Shown here: piece by piece, positions 17,060 through 24,607 of the stretch
Position numbering within the stretch: the stretch's first letter is position 1
Layout of the letters: every line of letters starts with the position of its first letter
Source: Deltaproteobacteria bacterium
Lineage (GTDB): Bacteria > Desulfobacterota > DSM-4660 > Desulfatiglandales > HGW-15
DNA length: 34,358 bases
Direction of reading: 5' to 3'
Assembly (NCBI GenBank): GCA_020342025.1
Contig: CP070840.1
Coordinates: forward strand, 2,539,705-2,574,062
Notes under the pieces: model-generated
What the model was told of the DNA's origin: nothing
Seen by the model: the letters and a program-made list of their open reading frames with translations, nothing else
Database searches by the model: none
Program-made: the position numbers and the translations under genes

Positions 17060-17404
17060 ATGACAGAGGAACAGACGCAGCTAACGTTACTTGCCTTTTC
17101 CCACAAATATACGCTCAGAGAGAAGTGCGAGAATCAGAGTAATGGCAAAAACCCAAACAAGATACTCTGGTATGAAGTAAAAAATGGCCTCCACCTAAAA
17201 CCTCCGAATCAGTGGCATACTTGGGTCCAGATTCTTATGAATAAAATTGAGCACACCAAACATTTTTCCTTAATAGAAGAAGAGCCTGAAATCAATGGGG
17301 TAAAAACTGTATTTTTCATTAACAAACACCCTATTTTAACGAACCACGCACAAAAAACAGAGAACTCGGTCTCTAAGGCGTGGAAAATAAGTATTGAAAA
17401 GTAA
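17060..17404 (+). CDS. Hypothetical protein, doubtful
   Basis: The 114-residue product is polar, low in GC compared with its neighbours, and matches no family I know. AGAGG lies three bases before the ATG, closer than ideal. Its 3' end overlaps the -35 element of the likely tRNA-Ala promoter. It may be a recently acquired gene or a chance ORF; length and an upstream AGAGG are the only support. Confidence 0.35.
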   Translation: MTEEQTQLTLLAFSHKYTLREKCENQSNGKNPNKILWYEVKNGLHLKPPNQWHTWVQILMNKIEHTKHFSLIEEEPEINGVKTVFFINKHPILTNHAQKTENSVSKAWKISIEK

Positions 17405-17420
17405 AGAATATTGATATAAA
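17394..17420 (+). promoter_or_regulatory. Probable promoter of tRNA-Ala
   Basis: TTGAAA (17394-17399) and TATAAA (17415-17420) are separated by 15 bp, slightly short of the optimum. The expected start would be about seven bases before the tRNA. Confidence 0.45.
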
Positions 17421-17434
17421 TTAACGTAATCCGT

Positions 17435-17510
17435 GGGGATGTAGCTCAGTTGGGAGAGCGGTACGTTCGCAACGTACAGGTCGTGGGTTCGAATCCCATC
17501 ATCTCCACCA
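17435..17510 (+). tRNA. tRNA-Ala (anticodon CGC)
   Basis: The cloverleaf is complete: acceptor GGGGATG with CATCTCC, which contains the G3-U70 pair that identifies tRNA-Ala, anticodon stem GTACG/CGTAC with loop TTCGCAA, and the GGTTCGAATCC T arm. The anticodon CGC reads GCG codons. CCA is encoded at 17508-17510. Confidence 0.95.
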
Positions 17511-17526
17511 AAACGTGAATTTGAAC

Positions 17527-17577
17527 CAGTTGGTGAGTAACGAGTGAGAAGCCTTAGAATCTCGTTACTCTTCACTG
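17527..17577. repeat. Hairpin after tRNA-Ala
   Basis: The arms 17527-17544 and 17561-17577 are imperfect inverted repeats with a 10-bp core GAGTAACGAG/CTCGTTACTC. It may end or process the tRNA transcript; there is no T-run. Confidence 0.55.
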
Positions 17578-17608
17578 AGCAATTACCCTTATCTCCCGAA
17601 CTACTTCC

Positions 17609-17654
17609 ACCCCCACCATACCCTCCCCCTCAGGGGGGAGGGTATGGTGGGGGT
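17609..17654. repeat. Perfect 21-bp hairpin upstream of hisB
   Basis: The C-rich left arm 17609-17629 and the G-rich right arm 17634-17654 are exact inverse complements with a TCAG loop. It ends 24 bp before the hisB ATG, so it would be a very stable hairpin in the leader. It may be a palindromic dispersed repeat or an attenuator-like element. Confidence 0.85.
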
Positions 17655-17678
17655 AAGCCAAAATAGGACAACACCCCT

Positions 17679-18269
17679 ATGGAGAGAAAAGCCAACATAG
17701 AAAGGAAGACCAAAGAGACTGATATCAAATTAAACCTGAATCTGGACGGAAAAGGCCTGTCCGAAATCGACACGGGTATTCCCTTCATAGACCACATGTT
17801 AGGCCTTTTGGCGGCCCATGGATTCATGGATATCCAGATTAGTGCCAAGGGGGATACGGAGATAGATGATCACCACACGGTCGAAGATCTGGGCATCTGC
17901 CTAGGGCAAGCCATAAATAAGGCCCTGGGGAAGAAGAAGGGCATCAGGCGATATGGCGAAGCGACCGTCCCCATGGATGAAGTCCTATCCAGGGTCGCTA
18001 TAGACATATCCAACCGCCCCTTCTTGGCCTACAGGGTTTCTTTGGCAGAAAGCATGACCGGGAAATTTGACGTGAGCTTGATCAAAGAATTCTTCCGTGC
18101 TCTGGTCAACTATGCGGGCATTACAATGCATGTGGATCTCATTTCTGGTGATGATGCACACCATATCGCTGAGTCTATTTTCAAGGCGTTCGCCAGGGCC
18201 CTTGACCAGGCGGTGGACGTTGAAAATAGGTTGGAGAGCGCAATCCCTTCCACCAAAGGTATGCTTTAG
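17679..18269 (+). CDS. hisB: Imidazoleglycerol-phosphate dehydratase HisB
   Basis: HisB catalyses the sixth step of histidine synthesis with two manganese ions. The 196-residue protein is the monofunctional form. The metal-binding motifs are visible: FIDHML, DDHHTVED in the first half, and DAHHIAES-x-FKAFARAL in the second. The DEVLSRVAIDISNRP segment also matches the family. The ribosome binding site is weak (ATAGGA), and a strong hairpin lies just upstream. It is followed by a lipoprotein gene and then hisA, without hisH. Confidence 0.97.
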   Translation: MERKANIERKTKETDIKLNLNLDGKGLSEIDTGIPFIDHMLGLLAAHGFMDIQISAKGDTEIDDHHTVEDLGICLGQAINKALGKKKGIRRYGEATVPMDEVLSRVAIDISNRPFLAYRVSLAESMTGKFDVSLIKEFFRALVNYAGITMHVDLISGDDAHHIAESIFKAFARALDQAVDVENRLESAIPSTKGML

Positions 18270-18325
18270 GCTTTGAGCGATTTCTTCCTCTGGGGGCGTA
18301 TCAACCCGTTATAGTTTGTGCAGCC

Positions 18326-19027
18326 ATGCCCAAATCCATCACCAACAGAGTTTACATCCGCTTTGGACTCTTTACCGCTCTCTTGGTAATTCTCGGTTCG
18401 TCTTGTCAGTCGCGTAAAGAACCCGTCCCCCAAGAAAAACCACCCCTGCCAAAGATAGAAAAAATGGTGGTGGTGGGGTTTTTGCCTGCCATGTCGCAAT
18501 GGGATGAACCCAGTATGGTTCGGAGCCCTGTTTCCGGGGCTGTTTTCTCTGGTGAACCCGTAGCCGAGCAAGCGGTCAACAAACTGACAAGCAGTCTGTT
18601 TGAGAGGATAGGGAAGGAAAAGCGTTTCGAACTCATTTCTCCTGGCCAGGCGAGAGGTGTCTATTCAAGTCTCAAACTATCAGATGTGTTGGGAAGCGAG
18701 ATAGAAGTTATTCAAAAAATCGGGCTGGCATTCTCTGCTGAAGCCGTGCTTATCGGTTACGTCTATCGGTTTCGGGAGCGTGATGGGACCGATTTCGCTG
18801 TTAATCGCGCAGCATCAGTGGCCTTTGATCTCTATCTTATACGACCCGGTGATGGGGTGATTTTGTGGAAGGGCAGATTTGATAAGACACAGCAGCACCT
18901 GAGCCAGAATATCCTTGATTTGGACACCTTTCTGAAAGGCCAAGGGCGATGGATGACCGCCGAGAGGCTGGCAGAAATCGGCTTGGAAGGCGTGCTCAGC
19001 GGGTTGATCGATGCTAAATCAGAGTAA
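18326..19027 (+). CDS. Putative lipoprotein between hisB and hisA
   Basis: The 233-residue protein has an N-terminal hydrophobic segment ending in a lipobox-like LGSSC, with Cys27 as the likely lipidated residue; glycine at -3 is not ideal. The mature part has a Pro-rich linker and then an alternating strand-helix pattern with ASVAFDLYLIRPGDGVILWKG (listed in part) that recalls CsgG- or LpoB-like periplasmic lipoproteins. The exact family is not recognised. It lies 56 bp after hisB and 12 bp before hisA, so it is probably in the same transcript, though no link to histidine synthesis is known. Confidence 0.75.
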   Translation: MPKSITNRVYIRFGLFTALLVILGSSCQSRKEPVPQEKPPLPKIEKMVVVGFLPAMSQWDEPSMVRSPVSGAVFSGEPVAEQAVNKLTSSLFERIGKEKRFELISPGQARGVYSSLKLSDVLGSEIEVIQKIGLAFSAEAVLIGYVYRFRERDGTDFAVNRAASVAFDLYLIRPGDGVILWKGRFDKTQQHLSQNILDLDTFLKGQGRWMTAERLAEIGLEGVLSGLIDAKSE

Positions 19028-19039
19028 AAGGAATAGAAC

Positions 19040-19780
19040 GTGATCGTTATTCCAGCCATAGATATCAAAGGCGGCCGCTGTGTAAGGCTCAAACAGGGGG
19101 AGATGTCAAAAGAGACCGTGTACTCGGAAGTCCCTGAAGAAATGGCTGTGAAATGGTATGAAAAAGGAGCGGAGAGGATCCATTTAGTGGACCTGGACGG
19201 TGCGGTAGAAGGGAAACCCGTCAATAAGGAGGTCATTGGGGGGATTGTTGGAGCTGTTCCTATTCCTACGCAGCTTGGCGGGGGAATTAGAGATATGGAA
19301 GCCATTGAGACCTACCTCAAGCTGGGGATCAGTCAAGTTATTCTGGGTACTGTGGCCTATAAAAACCCAGGGTTTCTGACCGAGGCTTGTAAGGAATTCG
19401 CCGGCCGAATCATTCTTGGAATTGATGCCAGGAAGGATCGTGTGGCCGTTGAAGGCTGGACAGAAGAAACAGATATGACTGTTGCAGAAATGGCAAAAGG
19501 GTTTGAAAATACAGGCATTTCTGCGATTATTTACACGGATATCTACAGGGATGGCATGAGCACGGGACCCAATGTGGAAGCGACCAAGGTGTTGGCACAG
19601 ACCGTTGAAACACCTGTGATAGCCTCTGGCGGGATTTCAGGGATTGATGATGTGGCCAAAATATTGAACCTGGCTGAATATGGTGTGATTGGCATGATCA
19701 CAGGGCAGGCGCTTTACAGGGGGACACTGGACTTGGCTGATGCCATAAAATTGGCTAGGAGCAAAAAATTGGATTTTTAG
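19040..19780 (+). CDS. hisA: ProFAR isomerase HisA
   Basis: HisA isomerises the phosphoribosylformimino ribonucleotide (ProFAR) in histidine synthesis. The 246-residue (beta-alpha)8 barrel shows the catalytic aspartate in the N-terminal AIDIKGG motif, the QLGGGIRD phosphate-binding loop, the second aspartate in YTDIYRDGM and the second phosphate loop ASGGISG. The start is GTG at 19040 with AAAGGA upstream. It is the last histidine gene here; hisF does not follow. Confidence 0.96.
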   Translation: MIVIPAIDIKGGRCVRLKQGEMSKETVYSEVPEEMAVKWYEKGAERIHLVDLDGAVEGKPVNKEVIGGIVGAVPIPTQLGGGIRDMEAIETYLKLGISQVILGTVAYKNPGFLTEACKEFAGRIILGIDARKDRVAVEGWTEETDMTVAEMAKGFENTGISAIIYTDIYRDGMSTGPNVEATKVLAQTVETPVIASGGISGIDDVAKILNLAEYGVIGMITGQALYRGTLDLADAIKLARSKKLDF

Positions 19781-19781
19781 C

Positions 19782-19809
19782 TTGACTTTTTATAAAATTA
19801 TTGTATTAT
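19782..19809 (+). promoter_or_regulatory. sigma70-type promoter of the yqeY operon
   Basis: TTGACT (19782-19787) and TATTAT (19804-19809) are separated by 16 bp in an AT-rich stretch right after hisA. Both hexamers match the consensus at five of six positions. It would drive yqeY, mutS2, dnaG and perhaps rpoD. Confidence 0.75.
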
Positions 19810-19846
19810 ACTCGTTTGACCTATATTTCCTTTCCCTTCTCTCGAC

Positions 19847-20290
19847 ATGCCCATTTCCCAAAAAATCATAGAAGATCTAAAGCAGGCCATGAAGGCCAAA
19901 GACACTTCCCGTGTTTCTTGTCTCAGAATGCTCAAAGCCGCCCTCAAGAACAAGCAGGTGGAAAAGGGCCGGGATCTGGAGGATGAAGAGGTTCGGGGCG
20001 TTATTTCTTCACTGATCAGAAAAGGACAAGAAGCGGCCGCGGAATTCAAGGCAGGTAACCGCTCAGATCTGGCGGCCAAGGAAGAGGATGAAATTAAGAT
20101 CTTTTATGATTATCTGCCCGAACAGCTTAGCACGGCCGATATAGAGAAGATCCTAAGGCAAATCATTGCCGAATCTTCAGCCACGGGGACGAAGGATCTG
20201 GGCAAGGTCATGAAAGCGGCCATGGCTCAAATGGCCGGGAAAGCCCAGGGGAAAGAGGTGAATGAAATAGCCAGGAAACTATTGAGCTAG
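19847..20290 (+). CDS. yqeY: GatB/YqeY family protein
   Basis: The 147-residue protein matches YqeY, which resembles the tRNA-binding tail domain of GatB, in its LRMLKAALKNKQVE start, the DEIKIFYDYLPEQLS segment and the GTKDLGKVMKAAMAQMAGKA block (listed in part). Its precise role is unsettled. It is the first gene after the promoter at 19782, and its stop is 5 bp from the mutS2 start. In many relatives rpsU precedes it; rpsU is absent here. Confidence 0.93.
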   Translation: MPISQKIIEDLKQAMKAKDTSRVSCLRMLKAALKNKQVEKGRDLEDEEVRGVISSLIRKGQEAAAEFKAGNRSDLAAKEEDEIKIFYDYLPEQLSTADIEKILRQIIAESSATGTKDLGKVMKAAMAQMAGKAQGKEVNEIARKLLS

Positions 20291-20295
20291 CCTGC

Positions 20296-22656
20296 ATGAT
20301 TGAACATACTTATCGGGTTCTTGAGTTTAATAGATTATTGAACATCTTGTCCGGTTATGCCGCCTGTCCGCTTGGAAAATCAGATTGCTTATCACTCGAA
20401 CCTTCAGATGATCTAGAACTTATCGACAACGAACATAGATTGGTCTCAGAGATGAAACTCCTTCTTCAATTGAAGGGGTTTTTTCCCTTGGAGGGACTCA
20501 CTGACATTGGACCTGTTCTGAGAAATTGCCGTGCAGAGGGATCTTGCCTTGAACCTGAAGAGCTCTTGTTCGTTTTCAGAATGGCGGAGGCGAGTGGAGA
20601 GTCTAAAAAACGCATTTTGTCCGATCCGTCTCTATTTTCCAGGCTAAAGGATCTCACAAAGGAAATGCCTCTGTTTGAGGGGCTGAGGCAGGAAATAAAG
20701 AGGGCCATATCCCCTAACGGCACGATCAACGATTCAGCAAGCCCCGAGTTGAAAAGACTAAGACGCCAAAAGACCCTCCTAAGAAGGGATCTTCAGAAAG
20801 TACTGGAAAACATAAAAAAATCAAAAGGTTTGACGTCAGATGGGGATAATCACATTGTTTCTATACGCGATGGACGCTACGTGATTCCCCTTAGAACGGA
20901 CTTGAAAAACCGGGTGGATGGAATCATCCATGACTATTCTCAGACTCAGGCCACCTGTTTTGTGGAGCCCATTGAAGCCATTCAGGATAATAATCGACTG
21001 GCTGAATTGGGTCACCTTGAAAAGGAAGAGGAACTAAGAATACGGAGATCCATCACTGCCAAGGTCAGAGACTTGGCTGAAGACCTGAAAGCCGCCCAGA
21101 GGCTCTTGGGGAAATTGGACGGCCTTCATGCGAGAGCAGAATTGAGCCGCGTCACAGGAGCCGTCAGTCCGGTGTTGCGCCACGGGAATGATGTGACTCT
21201 GAGGCAGGCGAGGAACCCAATCCTCGTGTCCCTAGCCTCTGGCAAAGATTCGCCCGTTCCCTCGGACATTCTTCTGGACAAGGACCAGAATGTAATGATC
21301 ATTTCGGGTCCCAACAGGGGGGGGAAAACGGTCACCCTGAAAACGCTGGGCCTTTTGAGCCTAATGGCTCAGGCCGGTCTTCATATCCCAGCCGCTGAAG
21401 GGAGTTCTTTACCGGTTTTCAAGAACATCATGGCCGAGATTGGTGACGATCAAGATATTCAAGCGGGTCTGAGCACTTTCTCGGCCCACATAGGCCATCT
21501 AAAGCATATGATGGCGCATGCTGACGAGAAGAGTCTCGTCATCATTGACGAACCGGGCATGGGAACCGATCCGGATGAGGGGGCTGCTCTTGCCATGGCC
21601 GTGCTGGACGAGCTTTCTCAGAAGGGCGCTTTTGTCGCCGTCTCGACTCATCTTAATCGTCTAAAGACCTACGGGCTATTCCATGAGAGGGCGAAAAATG
21701 CGCGCATGGAATTCGACACATCCACCAATCGCCCAAACTTTTCCTTACAGTACGGGATGCCAGGGACCAGTTATGCCTTTGAAATTGCCAACGATGCTGG
21801 GGTCGGGCCAAATATCCTCGAGCAGGCCAAGGGATACCTGGATCGAGATGAGGTCCGTCTAAATCGGCTTATCGATAAACTCAATCGGCTTAAGCAGGAG
21901 ACGACGCTGGAAAAGCTGGAGGCGGAACAGGCTAAGGATAAGTACCGTGCTGCCAGAGAAAAAGAGTTGCAAACCCTCAAGAAACTGGACGCCGAGATGA
22001 GAACTCTGCTTGAAGAAAAGAGATCTGAGGCCGATAAGCTCATTCAAGAAGCGAGGGAGCAGTTTAAACAACTCATAAATACATTTAAAAGGACAGGGGA
22101 GTCATCCAAGGCCCACATCATACAACACTTTGACAGCATCAGCAAAGACCTGGTGAATCGTCTCTCCATGGAAGGAAAACAGGAAAAAACCGTTGATCTG
22201 AGCGGGTATGAAATAGGGCAGCGGGTCCGCCACAAAGCGCTTGATCAAGTGGGCACGGTCCTTTCCTTTGATATGGCCAACGCAAAAGCCACCCTACTGA
22301 CAGGAAAGGTGAGGCTCTCTGCCAGCATACAGGATCTGGAACCCATTTCTGAGGGAGAAGAGCCCCTGGAGGAGGAATCCGCCAGGCATATCCCCTATCC
22401 TTCGTCAGGGGCCCAACCCAGGGAGATCAATTTGATTGGATACAGAGTGGCGGAGGCCCTACCCCTAATTGATAAGATGATCGATAGGGCCATGGTTGAG
22501 GGCGAGCTCTCGTTAAGGATCGTTCACGGATATGGTACGGGGAAATTAAAGCAAGCCATCCGTGAGCACCTAAAGGGCTTTTCATGTGTGAAGAGAATCT
22601 CAGGGGCTGATTCTCAATCCGGAGGTGAGGCCATCACGGTTGTGGACCTCTCCTAG
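20296..22656 (+). CDS. mutS2: Endonuclease/ATPase MutS2 with Smr domain
   Basis: The 786-residue protein has the MutS-type clamp and coiled coil, the ATPase with Walker A GPNRGGKTVTLKT and Walker B IIDEPGMGTDPDEGAALA, a long charged coiled coil (about 525-600), and a C-terminal Smr domain with HGYGTGKLKQAI. MutS2 acts on recombination intermediates or stalled ribosomes. Family members mostly have GPNTGGKT and DELGAGTD, and their Smr domain usually begins LDLRG; here that reads INLIG, so the nuclease activity is uncertain. It follows yqeY by 5 bp and has no clear ribosome binding site, so it is probably translated by coupling. Confidence 0.94.
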   Translation: MIEHTYRVLEFNRLLNILSGYAACPLGKSDCLSLEPSDDLELIDNEHRLVSEMKLLLQLKGFFPLEGLTDIGPVLRNCRAEGSCLEPEELLFVFRMAEASGESKKRILSDPSLFSRLKDLTKEMPLFEGLRQEIKRAISPNGTINDSASPELKRLRRQKTLLRRDLQKVLENIKKSKGLTSDGDNHIVSIRDGRYVIPLRTDLKNRVDGIIHDYSQTQATCFVEPIEAIQDNNRLAELGHLEKEEELRIRRSITAKVRDLAEDLKAAQRLLGKLDGLHARAELSRVTGAVSPVLRHGNDVTLRQARNPILVSLASGKDSPVPSDILLDKDQNVMIISGPNRGGKTVTLKTLGLLSLMAQAGLHIPAAEGSSLPVFKNIMAEIGDDQDIQAGLSTFSAHIGHLKHMMAHADEKSLVIIDEPGMGTDPDEGAALAMAVLDELSQKGAFVAVSTHLNRLKTYGLFHERAKNARMEFDTSTNRPNFSLQYGMPGTSYAFEIANDAGVGPNILEQAKGYLDRDEVRLNRLIDKLNRLKQETTLEKLEAEQAKDKYRAAREKELQTLKKLDAEMRTLLEEKRSEADKLIQEAREQFKQLINTFKRTGESSKAHIIQHFDSISKDLVNRLSMEGKQEKTVDLSGYEIGQRVRHKALDQVGTVLSFDMANAKATLLTGKVRLSASIQDLEPISEGEEPLEEESARHIPYPSSGAQPREINLIGYRVAEALPLIDKMIDRAMVEGELSLRIVHGYGTGKLKQAIREHLKGFSCVKRISGADSQSGGEAITVVDLS

Positions 22657-22700
22657 GGCATTGCTGTTGATTTGAAGACTTGAGGTATTAATTTAGTCTT

Positions 22701-24452
22701 ATGGGAGATTACCAGTCTGCCAAGGAAGAGGTTAGAAGAGCCGCAGATATTGTCGAGCTCATCGGCCAGTTTGTCCAGCTTAGAAAAGCGGGGCAGAATT
22801 ACGTGGGTCTTTGTCCCTTTCATTCGGAAAAGGATCCGTCATTTACAGTGAGCCCCTCAAGACAAATGTTTCATTGCTTCGGATGCAAGAAGGGTGGGGA
22901 TGTCTTCAGTTTCTGGATGGATTACCATAAGGTGGCTTTCCCCCAGGCCCTGAAGGACTTGGCCGATAGATATCAGGTCCTTCTTCCCGAAAAACCGCTG
23001 ACCCCCTTTGAAAGAGAAAAAATGGAGTTGAAGGAATTACTCTTCAAACTCAACGGGATTGCGGCTGAATACTTTCACGGCATATTGACAAGATCTGAAA
23101 AGGGAAGACCCGGTAGGACATATTTTGATAAGCGATCCATTCCAAAGGAGACTATTCTGGAATTCGGGCTGGGTTATGCGCCGGATGAGTGGGATGGCCT
23201 GGTTGGGTTTTTCGAAAGGAAAAAAATGGATCGGGGAAAGGCTGCCCAAGCCGGCCTGCTTATTTCCAGAAAAAATGGCGGGTATTACGATCGGTTTCGC
23301 GGTCGGATCATCTTCCCTATCCTTAACTTGAGACAACAGATCGTCGGATTTGGGGGTAGGGTTCTGGATGATTCACTGCCTAAGTATGTTAATACACCCG
23401 AGACGCCCATTTTTCATAAGGGGGAATTTCTTTACGGTCTGCATGTGGCATATAAATCGATCCGAGATAGCGGTCGTGCCGTGGTGGTTGAGGGATACAC
23501 GGATGTCCTGGCGTTAAGAAGGCATGGGTTTCATGAGGCCGTTGCCACACTGGGAACGGCCCTGACCAGGGAGCATGTCAGAAGGTTGAAAGGGTATGCG
23601 AAAGAAGCGGTGGTTGTTTTTGACGCTGATTCGGCTGGCCAGGCTGCCGCTATTAAGAGCCTCTCCTCCTTTATGAATGAGGGGCTTTCTTCAAGAGTGA
23701 TGGTCCTGCCGGAAGGGAATGACCCTGACAGCTATGTGAATAAAAATGGACTGGACAGCTTCTTAGCCCTCTTAGACGCCTCCGTGCCCATGTTTGAGTA
23801 TTATCTTGATTTGAAACTGTCTCGCAGAGGAGATGAAGTGGAAGGCCAGGTCAGTGTCCTGAAGGAGATCCTTCCTGTTCTGGGAGAACTCAACAACGCC
23901 TCCCAACAATCCCTGTATGTGCGACGCCTCTCTGAAAAGCTGGGTGTTGCCGAATCTGCAGTGCTCGAAGAACTGGGAAACTGGCAGAAACATCATTCCT
24001 GGAAAGGGGATGAGAGTCACCTCCGAGAGAGATTGTCTGCTTCAAAGGCAAAAAACATAGATGATTTTCATCTTCTCAATCTAATTATTCACTACCCCCA
24101 CACCATGGGAAGGTTAATGGATCTTGATTGTAAAGTCCTGCTTTCCGATCCCGTAGTCAGAGGCATATTTGATTCACTCTATGAAATTCACGGGAGTGAG
24201 GGAAAGATGGCACCCGCAGATATCCTGGAAAGACTTCCAGAAGACTCTGCCAGAGAACGATTCAGGGAGGTTATGTTATCCTCTCCCATCTATCCAAATG
24301 ACATGGTGGAGCAGGCTTTAGATGAGTTCGAAGCCAAGATCCACAAAATCAAATTGGCGGAGTCGAATATTAAAGCCATACAAGATGGAGACCTTGAGCG
24401 CTCCAACAGGATTTTGGAACTAAAAAGAAAAAGAGGTACCCCCCCCTTATAA
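22701..24452 (+). CDS. dnaG: DNA primase DnaG
   Basis: DnaG lays RNA primers at the replication fork. The 583-residue protein has the N-terminal zinc-binding motif (Cys38, His41, Cys59, Cys62), the RNA polymerase-like core with FRGRIIFPI and GFGGRVL, and the TOPRIM domain with VVEGYTDV and the acidic VVFDADSAG motif. The C-terminal region (about 450-583) is the helicase-binding part and is poorly conserved, as usual. It ends with a run of seven C bases before the stop. A repeat of 118 bp separates it from rpoD. Confidence 0.97.
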   Translation: MGDYQSAKEEVRRAADIVELIGQFVQLRKAGQNYVGLCPFHSEKDPSFTVSPSRQMFHCFGCKKGGDVFSFWMDYHKVAFPQALKDLADRYQVLLPEKPLTPFEREKMELKELLFKLNGIAAEYFHGILTRSEKGRPGRTYFDKRSIPKETILEFGLGYAPDEWDGLVGFFERKKMDRGKAAQAGLLISRKNGGYYDRFRGRIIFPILNLRQQIVGFGGRVLDDSLPKYVNTPETPIFHKGEFLYGLHVAYKSIRDSGRAVVVEGYTDVLALRRHGFHEAVATLGTALTREHVRRLKGYAKEAVVVFDADSAGQAAAIKSLSSFMNEGLSSRVMVLPEGNDPDSYVNKNGLDSFLALLDASVPMFEYYLDLKLSRRGDEVEGQVSVLKEILPVLGELNNASQQSLYVRRLSEKLGVAESAVLEELGNWQKHHSWKGDESHLRERLSASKAKNIDDFHLLNLIIHYPHTMGRLMDLDCKVLLSDPVVRGIFDSLYEIHGSEGKMAPADILERLPEDSARERFREVMLSSPIYPNDMVEQALDEFEAKIHKIKLAESNIKAIQDGDLERSNRILELKRKRGTPPL

Positions 24453-24455
24453 TGG

Positions 24456-24573
24456 GAGATCTTTGCAAAATATTCAATTTTGTCCAAGCTCAAGCCTCCG
24501 GCCCTTAGAGCCTATGCCCTCTGCGGGCCGAAAGCCTGGAAATTGGACAAAAGGGGATGTTTTCCAAAGGCTT
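24456..24573. repeat. Foldback repeat, family C/D, compact copy
   Basis: The left end (GATCTTTG, then TTCAATTTTGTCCAAG) and the right end (TTGGACAAAAG, then TTTTCCAAAGG) are imperfect inverted repeats. Both ends match those of the element at 28670-28920, which is in the opposite orientation. The centre holds a CCTCCGGCCC..GGGCCG hairpin. It occupies most of the dnaG-rpoD spacer and ends before the rpoD ribosome binding site. Confidence 0.85.
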
Positions 24574-24607
24574 TAGCGAATGTAAACTTTCAGGAGGTAA
24601 TACATAA

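Noticed and set aside
12098..17434. Integrative island bounded by two tRNAs
   Set aside because: Both tRNAs have their 5' ends facing the region, whereas integration uses the 3' end; there is no integrase and I see no repeated tRNA 3' end.
17336..17575. Minus-strand ORF over tRNA-Ala with GIRTHDLYVANVPL
   Set aside because: This peptide is the well-known false product of reading the antisense strand of a tRNA gene; the tRNA explains the sequence.
24437..24446. Possible frameshift at the C7 run near the end of dnaG
   Set aside because: The frame closes a few codons later at a length normal for DnaG, and no conserved sequence continues in another frame.
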